A stretch of 22,067 bases of DNA from an uncultured Sulfuricurvum sp. (GTDB lineage Bacteria; Campylobacterota; Campylobacteria; Campylobacterales; Sulfurimonadaceae): assembly GCF_937936435.1 (NCBI RefSeq), contig NZ_CALDDG010000131.1:1-22067 (forward strand), in the 5' to 3' direction. Positions 6,683-13,979 of the stretch are shown here, one piece after another (position 1 is the stretch's first letter; each line of letters opens with the position of its first letter). The notes below the pieces were generated by a model. That model worked only from the letters and a program-made list of their open reading frames with translations. It was not told the origin of the DNA and ran no database searches. A program made the position numbers and the translations under genes.

Positions 6683-7873
6683 TTACAACTTCATGTTGAG
6701 GGTCTGAATCGCCATTTTTTTCGACCAAATCGGGTTTTTCAATTCTAACAAATCACGCACTTCATCATTGACTAATCGATACGATACTTTCACCACAACA
6801 CTATCCGCCTGCTTTTCTATCGGAAGTACGACTGTTTTAGAGCCCAATGCAGGGACGGAGAGGGCTTCGAGAGTTTTATCCGCCAGATGCGGAATCGTCG
6901 GTTTCCCACGTTTACTGAGATAATGCGAAGTCAATGAAAGGCTTTCGACTTTTACTGTTTTAGAACCTTTTTTATATTCAGCTTCCACCAAAATCTCGCG
7001 AGAGCCGAAACCGCTCGGAAGTGCATGCGGCTGAGGATTATTCAAAGTGACTTCTAACCCCTGGGCACTTTTTCTCGCCGAAATTTTCAAAGCGCCTTTC
7101 CACATATTCTCGACATGTCCTCCGACGAATCCGTGCTCACGGATAAGCCGTTTATGCGCTTTTCCGTTTGTATCGCGCAAAGTTGCCGCTATCCCCTCTT
7201 TACGAGGACTCATATGACAATCGACGCATTGTTTAGTACCGCTTTTAAACTCGGATTGCATATCGGTGAATCGGTGCCCCTCTTCGGAAGTATCGTTGGC
7301 ATGGCAGACAAAACAAAGCTGATTCGGATTGGAATCCATAAAAGGTCTTTGCTCCGTCTTATGATACGGAGAAATCGCGTCCGTGTACGGTCCGCTCATC
7401 ACTCCCGATTTCATCCAGCTGACACGGTTCATCCCCCGTTTATCTTCAGGAAGGTTGTCATGTATCTGATCGATATTGTGACACACGACGCAGTTGATCC
7501 CCTCTGAAATCGTATCGCTCTCAAGCGCTTTGGTCGCTGCCGTATTTTTATCGAGTTCCAAAGCGGCTATCGCTTCGTAATCGGCATTGGTAGAGGTGAC
7601 TGAAATACGGGGATTATGACATACGGCGCATTCGATTTTTATCGTATTAAGCGATTTACGATTGTTTTTTCGGGCAACGTAATCAATCGTCTTTTGAAAG
7701 TATTCATCGATTTCATAATGGGATTTCGCATGCCACGAACTCTCCCACTGCTTAACAATATGGCTGTGACATGCCTTGCATTTTCCGGAGCTTTTATACT
7801 TCTCTCCTACCTGCACCACTTCAGCTGCGTGAAGACTCAAAAATGCAATAACCACCAACCATATTGACCGCAT
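6683..7873 (-). CDS. Periplasmic pentahaem cytochrome c (c554-like)
   Basis: The 396-residue protein has a short signal peptide (cleavage likely after LHA, residue ~16) and five CxxCH haem sites: C32, C82, C128, C187 and C216. WESSWHAKSHYE just after the first site resembles the SxHAxS segment that supplies a distal haem ligand in multihaem cytochromes of the c554 type. Residues about 240–396 contain no haem site and look beta-rich. It should act in the periplasm in electron transfer; donor and acceptor are unknown. It starts nine bases after argF, downstream of hemB, so it is probably co-transcribed with haem and arginine genes. It is not part of the known Campylobacter argF–hemB block. Confidence 0.9.
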   Translation of the reverse strand: MRSIWLVVIAFLSLHAAEVVQVGEKYKSSGKCKACHSHIVKQWESSWHAKSHYEIDEYFQKTIDYVARKNNRKSLNTIKIECAVCHNPRISVTSTNADYEAIAALELDKNTAATKALESDTISEGINCVVCHNIDQIHDNLPEDKRGMNRVSWMKSGVMSGPYTDAISPYHKTEQRPFMDSNPNQLCFVCHANDTSEEGHRFTDMQSEFKSGTKQCVDCHMSPRKEGIAATLRDTNGKAHKRLIREHGFVGGHVENMWKGALKISARKSAQGLEVTLNNPQPHALPSGFGSREILVEAEYKKGSKTVKVESLSLTSHYLSKRGKPTIPHLADKTLEALSVPALGSKTVVLPIEKQADSVVVKVSYRLVNDEVRDLLELKNPIWSKKMAIQTLNMKL

Positions 7874-7882
7874 GAATACTCC

Positions 7883-8803
7883 CTATCGATGTTTATCTAA
7901 CCAGACCATTAACCCTTTTTGTGCATGGAGGCGATTCTCCGCTTCTTCAAAGATCACACTTTGATTTCCGTCTAAAACCCCTTCGCTCACTTCGACGCCG
8001 CGATATGCAGGGAGACAATGGAGAAAAATGGCCTCATCCGATGCCAGACTCATCAATGCTTCGTCGACGATGTAACCTTCAAAAGCACGAATACGCTGCG
8101 CTTTCTCTTCTTCCTGTCCCATCGAAATCCATGTATCGGTCGTGACGACGGTAGCTCCTGCAACCGCTACTTTCGGTTCGTTGGTAATCGTGATCTTCGC
8201 ACCGCTTTGCTCTGCGTATTTCATCGCATCCGCGATAATCGCCGGATCGCATTCATATCCTTTCGGAGTTGCAACACGCAGTTCGAATCCGAGCTTAGCA
8301 GAGAGCATCAGCCAAGAATGGGTCATATTGTTTCCGTCACCGACATACGCGACAACCGGATTTTTGTCTTTACCGCATTCCATCATCGTCATATAATCGG
8401 CTAAAAGCTGCACGGGGTGGTAACTGTCGCTGAGACCGTTTATGACCGGAACTTTCGAAAAGCGGGCAAACTCTTCGAGCATCGCCTGCTCATACGTGCG
8501 GATCATAACCATATCGCACATCGAAGAGATAACACGGGCGGTGTCTTTCACCGGTTCGCCGCGTCCGAGGTGAATGTCACGGTTGGATAAGAATAGGGCA
8601 TGTCCGCCCAATTGGTACATTCCTACCTCAAAACTGACCCGCGTCCGTGTCGAACTTTTTTCAAAAATCATCGCCAAAGTTTGATTCGCAAGTCTGGGCT
8701 TGAACTCTTTGGCTTTGACCTCTTGTTTAATGGCCAGCCCAATTTCGAGAATTTCGAGAATCTCTTCTTTGGTATAGTCTTTTAAGGTTAAAAAATGTCT
8801 CAC
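7883..8803 (-). CDS. argF: Ornithine carbamoyltransferase
   Basis: ArgF makes citrulline from ornithine and carbamoyl phosphate in arginine synthesis. Motifs are STRTR (51–55, carbamoyl-phosphate binding), HPVQ (129–132) and HCLPAYRG (from 262, ornithine binding and the catalytic Cys). I chose the GTG at 8803: AAGGA lies five bases before it and the protein then begins with the family-typical RHFLTLKDY, giving 306 residues. An in-frame ATG six codons upstream overlaps the ribosome site. hemB lies 45 bases upstream and the cytochrome gene nine bases downstream, both on the same strand. Confidence 0.96.
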   Translation of the reverse strand: MRHFLTLKDYTKEEILEILEIGLAIKQEVKAKEFKPRLANQTLAMIFEKSSTRTRVSFEVGMYQLGGHALFLSNRDIHLGRGEPVKDTARVISSMCDMVMIRTYEQAMLEEFARFSKVPVINGLSDSYHPVQLLADYMTMMECGKDKNPVVAYVGDGNNMTHSWLMLSAKLGFELRVATPKGYECDPAIIADAMKYAEQSGAKITITNEPKVAVAGATVVTTDTWISMGQEEEKAQRIRAFEGYIVDEALMSLASDEAIFLHCLPAYRGVEVSEGVLDGNQSVIFEEAENRLHAQKGLMVWLDKHR

Positions 8804-8848
8804 GGTGTTCCTTCGATACAAAAAACAATCATAGCATAAAATAATTTA

Positions 8849-9814
8849 TTAATTTAAAAGTGCCGCTATTTCTTTAGCATGATAACTGATGATAATATCC
8901 GCACCGGCACGTTTAAATCCGACCATCGTTTCCATCACGACCCGATTATAGTCGATCAATCCGGCCGCACCCGCATGTTTAAGCATCGCATATTCGCCGC
9001 TGACATTGTAAACGGCCAAAGGGAGTTGGGAAGCTTCACGGATATCGCGGATAATGTCCAAATACGCCAAAGCCGGTTTCACCATCAGGATATCGGCTCC
9101 CTGAGCTTCATCCACAAGACTCTCACGGATCGCTTCGCGGCGGTTTGCCGGATCCATTTGATAGGTCGAACGGTCTCCGAAACTCGGTACCGACTCGGCA
9201 ACGTCACGAAACGGTCCGTAATATCCGCTCGCAAATTTGGTCGAGTAGCTCATGATAGGCAGATTCACGTAACCTCCCCCATCGAGCGCATCGCGAAGCG
9301 TCGTAATGATGCCGTCCATCATCCCTGATGGGGCGATCATGTCTGCACCCGCGCGGGCATGAACCAGCGCTTGCTTTGCGGAGATATCCAAAGTCAGGTC
9401 ATTATCGACCGTCTCATGGACATGGTCCAAAATACCGCAATGGCCGTGATCGGTGTATTCGCAAAAACACAAATCGGTCACGACAAACATTTTCGGATAT
9501 TCCCGCTTGATCGCACGAATGGCGGTAGCAATAATCCCGTGATCGCACAACGCGTCCGAACCGACGGAGTCTTTGACTTCCGGTATCCCGAATAAAATAA
9601 TGGAGTAAATCCCAAGCGACTGTAACAGAGCACACTCTTTGAGTATCTCGTCCAGGCTCATCTGATAGACACCCGGCATCGAAGCGACTTCATTTTTAAT
9701 CCCTTCGCCCGGACGTACAAAAAGGGGATAAATAAAATCGTTAATTCCTACATGGGTCTCACGGACCAATGAACGTAAATGTGAATTTAACCGGGTGCGG
9801 CGAAAACGCTCCAT
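8849..9814 (-). CDS. hemB: Delta-aminolevulinic acid dehydratase (porphobilinogen synthase)
   Basis: HemB condenses two aminolevulinates to porphobilinogen, the second committed step of haem synthesis. The 321-residue product has both Schiff-base lysines: K193 in SYSTKFASGYYGP and K246 in MVKPALAYLDI. It also has the zinc-site cysteines C116, C118 and C126 (DLCFCEYTDHGHCG), so it is a zinc-type enzyme. GGAG lies seven bases before the ATG. The gene is divergent from ribA across 75 bases, as in Campylobacter. Downstream argF and a pentahaem cytochrome follow, so haem supply and a haem-rich product may share a transcript. Confidence 0.97.
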   Translation of the reverse strand: MERFRRTRLNSHLRSLVRETHVGINDFIYPLFVRPGEGIKNEVASMPGVYQMSLDEILKECALLQSLGIYSIILFGIPEVKDSVGSDALCDHGIIATAIRAIKREYPKMFVVTDLCFCEYTDHGHCGILDHVHETVDNDLTLDISAKQALVHARAGADMIAPSGMMDGIITTLRDALDGGGYVNLPIMSYSTKFASGYYGPFRDVAESVPSFGDRSTYQMDPANRREAIRESLVDEAQGADILMVKPALAYLDIIRDIREASQLPLAVYNVSGEYAMLKHAGAAGLIDYNRVVMETMVGFKRAGADIIISYHAKEIAALLN

Positions 9815-9844
9815 AAAATAACTCCGAAATAAATAGTTGAAGTA

Positions 9845-9853
9845 AGTGTAGCA
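9845..9853 (-). promoter_or_regulatory. Putative extended -10 of hemB
   Basis: On the minus strand TTGCTACACT gives a TGn-extended -10 (TACACT at 9850–9845). It predicts a start near 9838 and a leader of about 23 bases containing GGAG. Confidence 0.4.
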
Positions 9854-9875
9854 ATACTTAGATTAAGAAAAGAAA

Positions 9876-9883
9876 ATTATAAT
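9876..9883. promoter_or_regulatory. Symmetric -10 element between hemB and ribA
   Basis: The palindrome ATTATAAT reads TATAAT on both strands. On the plus strand (9878–9883) it ends six bases before the ribA ATG, which would place the start site on or next to the ATG. On the minus strand it could start transcription toward hemB near 9869. Confidence 0.5.
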
Positions 9884-9889
9884 TGCCGG

Positions 9890-10477
9890 ATGAATACTAA
9901 AATATCATTCGAAAAATCTGCTATCGCCAACCTCCCGAGCAAATACGGCCATTTTAAAATCCGTGTGTACAAGGAAGGGATACAAGAACATCTGGCAATC
10001 TTTACCGAAAATTTTGAAAAACAAGAATCGCCTCTGGTACGTATCCACTCGGAATGTCTGACGGGAGATACACTGGGAAGCATCAAATGCGACTGTAACA
10101 ATCAGCTTCATAAAGCACTCAAACTGATTGCGGTAGAGGGAGGATTGCTCATCTATCACCGACAGGAGGGGCGTAATATCGGCCTGCTTAACAAAGTCAA
10201 TGCCTACGCACTGCAAGATCAGGGGCGCAATACGATCGAAGCGAACGTCGAACTCGGATTTGCTCCGGATCAGCGCACCTACGATGTGGTCGGCGAAATT
10301 TTTAACGATTTTCATCTCACCAAAATCCGCCTTCTCACCAATAACCCCGCAAAGGTGTCAGTCGTCGAGGGGCTGAACGTCGAAATCACCGAACGCGTCC
10401 CCGTCATCATCGATCCGAACCCTCATAACGAAGGGTATCTAAAAGTTAAAAAAGAGCAAATGGGGCATATGTTTTGA
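9890..10477 (+). CDS. ribA: GTP cyclohydrolase II
   Basis: RibA opens GTP to start riboflavin synthesis. The 195-residue product is the stand-alone enzyme without a DHBP-synthase domain. Zinc ligands are C56, C67 and C69 (HSECLTGD and KCDCNN). The catalytic stretch reads RQEGRNIGL (91–99), where most relatives have Gly at residue 96. IEANVELGF and LTNNPAKV follow as expected. The ATG at 9890 has no ribosome site, and TATAAT ends six bases upstream, so the mRNA may be leaderless. The stop overlaps the rsmG start by four bases (TTGA). Gene order hemB / ribA–rsmG matches Campylobacter jejuni. Confidence 0.96.
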   Translation: MNTKISFEKSAIANLPSKYGHFKIRVYKEGIQEHLAIFTENFEKQESPLVRIHSECLTGDTLGSIKCDCNNQLHKALKLIAVEGGLLIYHRQEGRNIGLLNKVNAYALQDQGRNTIEANVELGFAPDQRTYDVVGEIFNDFHLTKIRLLTNNPAKVSVVEGLNVEITERVPVIIDPNPHNEGYLKVKKEQMGHMF

Positions 10478-11052
10478 GCACACTGCAACAGTTAATAGAA
10501 GCTCGGAACATCCCTGTTCCCGAAGATTTTTTCACCAAAGTCGAACAGTACAAAGTTTTGCTGGAAAAATGGAACAAGATTCACAATCTTACCGGAGCAA
10601 AAGATCTGGGACAGGTGGATGATTTCATTGTTGATGCCGTCACTCCGCTGACATTTTTACCCCCTCTTAAAAAAGCGATGGATATCGGAACGGGAGCCGG
10701 ATTTCCCGGGATGATCCTCGCGATAGCAATGCCCGAAACCCGTTTTACCCTCGTCGAACCGCTCAGTAAACGTTTCAGTTTTCTACAATTCGTCAAAGCT
10801 GATTTAGGATTGGACAACGTCGAGGTAAAAGGGGTACGGGTCGAACAGCTCGACCCCTCCCCTTATGATCTCGTCACGTCACGCGCGGTTACCGATACGC
10901 GGATGCTCATGAGTCTCTCGGAACCCTTTTGTACCGAAGGGACCCTTTTGCTCTTTTACAAAGGGGAAAAAGTGTATGATGAAATCGATGAATCACTGGA
11001 TTACACTATAATTGAAGCGGAAAACCGCCATTATTTACTCATAAAGAGATAA
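10474..11052 (+). CDS. rsmG: 16S rRNA (guanine-527-N7) methyltransferase RsmG
   Basis: RsmG methylates G527 of 16S rRNA using SAM. The 192-residue protein has the SAM-binding motif DIGTGAGFPG (70–79), the N-terminal KWNKIHNLT segment and TSRAV near residue 135, all typical. It is slightly shorter than enterobacterial RsmG, as usual in this phylum. The start is a TTG overlapping the ribA stop (TTGA), which implies translational coupling; no ATG fits and no strong ribosome site is seen. The next gene starts two bases after the stop. Confidence 0.94.
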   Translation: MSTLQQLIEARNIPVPEDFFTKVEQYKVLLEKWNKIHNLTGAKDLGQVDDFIVDAVTPLTFLPPLKKAMDIGTGAGFPGMILAIAMPETRFTLVEPLSKRFSFLQFVKADLGLDNVEVKGVRVEQLDPSPYDLVTSRAVTDTRMLMSLSEPFCTEGTLLLFYKGEKVYDEIDESLDYTIIEAENRHYLLIKR

Positions 11053-11054
11053 CG

Positions 11055-11264
11055 ATGTTGAAATTATTACTGTTAGCCGGAATATTAGCGGCTGTTTATT
11101 TTCTTTTTTTCAAAAAAAAGTCACTGACCCCTCCCTCTTCGGACCATTCACAGGAAGAAGCGATGATCCCGTGTGCGGCATGCGGAACCTACGTTCAAGT
11201 CAAAGAAGCGTTAATGCGGGATGGAAAATATTATTGTTCCCGTGAATGTTTGGAGAGACGATAA
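11055..11264 (+). CDS. PP0621-type membrane-anchored zinc-ribbon peptide
   Basis: A 69-residue protein with one N-terminal membrane helix (about residues 2–18) followed by KKK, a Pro/Ser linker and a small zinc-ribbon: C40-x2-C43 and C61-x3-C65 (IPCAACG … YYCSRECLE). By the positive-inside rule the lysines suggest that the zinc-ribbon faces the cytoplasm. It matches the architecture of the PP0621 family, whose function is not known to me. It lies two bases after rsmG and its stop overlaps the next start by one base, so it belongs to the ribA–rsmG unit. Confidence 0.82.
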   Translation: MLKLLLLAGILAAVYFLFFKKKSLTPPSSDHSQEEAMIPCAACGTYVQVKEALMRDGKYYCSRECLERR

Positions 11265-11656
11265 TGCTCCTTTTCGGCCATCCCTACGTTCCTTCCGAGC
11301 AGTTTTACCACATCGAATCGATCGAAGCGATTCGCCGCACTCCGCCCAATTCGGTCGTCACCCTCTTTTTTACGCCGGAAAATCTCGATATCATCACCCA
11401 TCTTCGTGCCCACAATGTCCGTTTTGCTCTTCATATCGAAACGACAAGCGACGCCGTGATCGCCGAGAATCTCAAAGCCTCCTACCTCATCGTCAATCCG
11501 AAAAACGGTTCTGAAATCCAAAAGGTTGCGGAACATTATCTCTTTGACGCCAAAGTTTTGGGTTACGTCGACAGCATACAGCATCTGGAAAAACTGATCG
11601 AAATGCGTTTTGACGGTGCTATTTTCCCCGAAGCGATCGTAAAAATCACGACCTGA
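11264..11656 (+). CDS. Conserved protein of unknown function (130 aa)
   Basis: I do not recognise this family. The chosen ATG at 11264 overlaps the previous stop (TAATG) and has GGAG eight bases upstream; it gives 130 residues starting MLLFGHPYV. An in-frame ATG at 11246 lies inside the preceding gene. The sequence alternates strands and helices (NSVVTLFFTP, FALHIETT, ASYLIVNP, AKVLGYVDS, DGAIFPEAIV), suggesting a small alpha/beta fold. No signal peptide, membrane helix or catalytic motif is seen. It closes the ribA–rsmG transcription unit and converges on alr. Confidence 0.8.
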   Translation: MLLFGHPYVPSEQFYHIESIEAIRRTPPNSVVTLFFTPENLDIITHLRAHNVRFALHIETTSDAVIAENLKASYLIVNPKNGSEIQKVAEHYLFDAKVLGYVDSIQHLEKLIEMRFDGAIFPEAIVKITT

Positions 11657-11662
11657 CACCAT

Positions 11663-11680
11663 AGCCTCACCAAAGAGGCT
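11663..11680. terminator. Weak hairpin between convergent genes
   Basis: AGCCTC and GAGGCT form a 6-bp stem around ACCAAA, in the 23 bases between the 130-aa gene and alr. There is no U-run. It may be a weak bidirectional terminator. Confidence 0.35.
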
Positions 11681-12699
11681 TATCGGACTTTCCACTCCCG
11701 GATCAGCGTCTTATCCAGACATGCCAAAATCTCATATCCGATCGTTCCGACCGCTTTGGCATAATCGTTTGCATTGTCAAAGACCACTAATCGGTCGGTA
11801 TCGCTTGAAAAAACCGCATTGTCCATTGAGATACGTCCTCTCAGCGCAATTCCCTCCGGAGTCGTGTAACGGTTGGAAGCGAGCCGGTCAAGCCCGTTGG
11901 CATACCCTAAATCATAGGTGGAGACCACTTCGTCTTCACTCGCTTCGTAGATCCCGTTGTAGCCGACCCGTTCCCCTTTTTTCAATACTCTCGTCGCGAT
12001 TTTCTCCCCGACCAGAGACAAAACCGGTTTCAAGTCAGGCTGTACCAACGTAGCATCCATCTCCAGACAGCCGTATAAAGCGATCCCGACGCGTACCATA
12101 TCATCCGTACATACCGAAGAGCGAAACGCTCCCGCCGAATTGGAAATATGGAACCGGAGATTCCATCCGTATCGTCGCGCCGATTCGCTCGCCTCTGCTT
12201 TGGCGGTATCGAAAATACGGCGCTGCCAAAACCATTCGGAGCTGAGTGTATCTGCACTGCGAAAATGGCTCATCATCCCGATACAAACCAATCCCCGCTC
12301 AGCCATCATCGCCATTGCCGTTTCGATATCGGAGGGAGCAATGCCGTTACGGTGCATCCCCGTATCGATTTTCAGTTCTATCCGACTGCCCGGAAGATGT
12401 TTGGCAATCTCATCCAGGGAGTTGAGGGCATAGCTGAGTTTCGGATGGTGTATCGTCGAGCACTCTCCGAGGATCAAGACGTTGTCAAAATAATCGATAA
12501 TTTCCAACGCTTCACGTTCCAAACGGACTACTGCCTGCTTTACTCCGTATTCCGAAACGGCCTGCGCGATCAATTGTGCTCCGTGACCGTAAGCGTTATC
12601 TTTTAAAACGACCGCTATTTTATCTTTTCCATCGACTTGGTGTGCGATAATGTCGAGATTATGAATCAGTGCCTCGCGGCTAAGTTGTATCGATGCCAT
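11680..12699 (-). CDS. alr: Alanine racemase
   Basis: Alr makes D-alanine for peptidoglycan using PLP. The 339-residue protein has the PLP lysine K33 in VLKDNAYGHG and the second catalytic base Tyr266 in DLGYANGLDR. RISMDN (about 289–294) and HISNSAG (184–190) are further family marks. It is shorter than the roughly 360–370 residues of enterobacterial enzymes, as often in this phylum. AGGG lies five bases before the ATG. It diverges from agmatine deiminase across 48 bases. Confidence 0.94.
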   Translation of the reverse strand: MASIQLSREALIHNLDIIAHQVDGKDKIAVVLKDNAYGHGAQLIAQAVSEYGVKQAVVRLEREALEIIDYFDNVLILGECSTIHHPKLSYALNSLDEIAKHLPGSRIELKIDTGMHRNGIAPSDIETAMAMMAERGLVCIGMMSHFRSADTLSSEWFWQRRIFDTAKAEASESARRYGWNLRFHISNSAGAFRSSVCTDDMVRVGIALYGCLEMDATLVQPDLKPVLSLVGEKIATRVLKKGERVGYNGIYEASEDEVVSTYDLGYANGLDRLASNRYTTPEGIALRGRISMDNAVFSSDTDRLVVFDNANDYAKAVGTIGYEILACLDKTLIREWKVR

Positions 12700-12726
12700 G
12701 TTTTCCCTAGAGGGTTAGATGGCGAA

Positions 12727-12734
12727 ATTATAAT
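12727..12734. promoter_or_regulatory. Symmetric -10 element between alr and aguA
   Basis: ATTATAAT reads TATAAT on both strands. Toward alr the start would be near 12720, giving a 21-base leader with AGGG. Toward aguA it would be near 12741, only about seven bases before the ATG. Confidence 0.5.
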
Positions 12735-12747
12735 CCAAGGTAAATTA

Positions 12748-13758
12748 ATGCGTTATTTCCCCGCCGAATTTGAACCGCAAAGTTTTGTGCAGCTCATTTT
12801 TCCCCATCCGCAAAGCGACTGGGCACCCTACCTCGAAGAGGCCCGCTCATGTTTCGTTGAGATCGCAACTGCGGTTGCACGGTACCAGCCCTGTCTAATC
12901 GTCTGTGACGATATCGATATCGTCAAAAGCTATTTTTCTTCTCATGAGAACCTTTTATTCGTCGCGTATCAAACCAACGATACCTGGGCACGCGACTGCA
13001 GCGTACTGAGTGTTATAGACGAAGAAGAGGACGAACCGCTATTACTCGATTTCACCTTCACCGGTTGGGGAGGAAAATTCGATGCATCACGGGATAACGC
13101 CATGAGTTCGGTGCTTGCCTCTTCATACGGTGCACCGATGGAGAAAGTCAATCTTATTTTGGAAGGGGGAGGGATCGAAACCAATGCAAACGGATCGCTT
13201 CTCACGACAGCGGAATGTCTGCTCAACCCTAACCGCAATCCCCATCTGGATAAAAAAGGGATGGAAAACGAGCTCAAAAAACATTTCGGCGTAGAACAGA
13301 TTTTGTGGCTTAATCACGGCTATCTTTCCGGAGATGACACCGACAGTCATATCGATACGCTGGCTCGTTTTATCGATACCGATACAATCATGTATGTCAA
13401 ATGCGACGATACAACCGATGAACATTACGATGCGCTCAAAAAAATGGAACAAGAACTTCAAGAACTCCGGGATATCGACGGAGAACCGTTCCATCTCATC
13501 GCACTGCCGATGTGCAATCCGACATTTTACGACGATGAACGCTTACCCGCGACCTATGCCAATTTTTTAATTATCAACGGTGCCGTTTTGCTGCCGATTT
13601 ATAATGATGCACATGATGCAGAGGCCATCGCGATCTGTAAAAAAGCGTTCCACGGTCGCGACATCGTCCCGATCGACTGTTCCGTACTCATCCGCCAGCA
13701 CGGTTCATTGCACTGTGTTACGATGCAATTTCCCGAAGAGGTTTCGATCCGCTATTAA
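12748..13758 (+). CDS. aguA: Agmatine deiminase family protein
   Basis: This family (PAD-type guanidino-group hydrolases) turns agmatine into N-carbamoylputrescine and ammonia, a polyamine route from arginine. The 336-residue protein has WARDC (80–84), LEGGGIETN (138–146), GDDTDSHID (195–203) with the catalytic His201, and the C-terminal nucleophile Cys323 in QHGSLHC. I chose the ATG at 12748, which gives the typical start MRYFPAEFEPQ; the frame stays open upstream to an ATG at 12637, but that part lies inside alr on the other strand. AAGG (12737–12740) precedes the ATG. No AguB-like hydrolase lies next to it, so the next pathway step is not visible here. Confidence 0.9.
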   Translation: MRYFPAEFEPQSFVQLIFPHPQSDWAPYLEEARSCFVEIATAVARYQPCLIVCDDIDIVKSYFSSHENLLFVAYQTNDTWARDCSVLSVIDEEEDEPLLLDFTFTGWGGKFDASRDNAMSSVLASSYGAPMEKVNLILEGGGIETNANGSLLTTAECLLNPNRNPHLDKKGMENELKKHFGVEQILWLNHGYLSGDDTDSHIDTLARFIDTDTIMYVKCDDTTDEHYDALKKMEQELQELRDIDGEPFHLIALPMCNPTFYDDERLPATYANFLIINGAVLLPIYNDAHDAEAIAICKKAFHGRDIVPIDCSVLIRQHGSLHCVTMQFPEEVSIRY

Positions 13759-13767
13759 TCTGTGCTT

Positions 13768-13866
13768 TCAAGGATGAAATAGAAGAGAAAATCCGCTGTA
13801 GAGAAAATAGCCCGACGCAGCCAAAAGGATCAGGGTCAAAAGAATTTGTTTCGTATTTAGCTTCAT
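13768..13866 (-). CDS. Putative 32-aa hydrophobic membrane peptide
   Basis: A short frame reads MKLNTKQILLTLILLAA then SGYFLYSGFSLLFHP and stops with TGA. It has a charged N-terminus and one membrane-length hydrophobic stretch (about residues 8–30), with no other domain. A TGn-extended -10 (TACACT, 13879–13874) ends seven bases before the ATG and there is no ribosome site, so it would be leaderless. It diverges from the TonB-receptor gene and converges on aguA. It is too short to be sure of; the hydrophobic composition and the promoter are the only support. Confidence 0.45.
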   Translation of the reverse strand: MKLNTKQILLTLILLAASGYFLYSGFSLLFHP

Positions 13867-13873
13867 AACCGGA

Positions 13874-13882
13874 AGTGTAACA
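13874..13882 (-). promoter_or_regulatory. Putative extended -10 for the 32-aa peptide
   Basis: On the minus strand TGTTACACT is a TGn-extended -10. It differs at one base from the plus-strand TGTAACACT at 13931–13939, so it may instead, or also, be an operator half-site shared with the receptor promoter. Confidence 0.35.
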
Positions 13883-13921
13883 TAAAAATAAATTCTCTTT
13901 TTCCCTTTTTTTCTTGAGACT

Positions 13922-13939
13922 TAACACTAATGTAACACT
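13922..13939 (+). promoter_or_regulatory. Direct repeat TAACACT-N4-TAACACT before the TonB-receptor gene
   Basis: Two identical 7-mers (13922–13928, 13933–13939) are separated by AATG, an 11-bp period. This is the geometry of PhoB/OmpR-family response-regulator boxes. The repeat covers the -35 zone of the candidate -10 at 13947–13952. The regulator is not in the window. Confidence 0.45.
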
Positions 13940-13946
13940 TCATCTT

Positions 13947-13952
13947 TACAAT
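13947..13952 (+). promoter_or_regulatory. Putative -10 of the TonB-receptor gene
   Basis: TACAAT, 27 bases before the ATG at 13980, predicts a start near 13959. No good -35 lies at the right distance (TTGAGA at 13914–13919 is too far), so an activator at the direct repeat is plausible. Confidence 0.4.
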
Positions 13953-13979
13953 CCCTCTTCATAATTATGAGGATGATAC

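Noticed and set aside
12637..12747. Upstream in-frame extension of agmatine deiminase
   Set aside because: This part lies inside alr and its promoter. The family N-terminus and AAGG site support the ATG at 12748.
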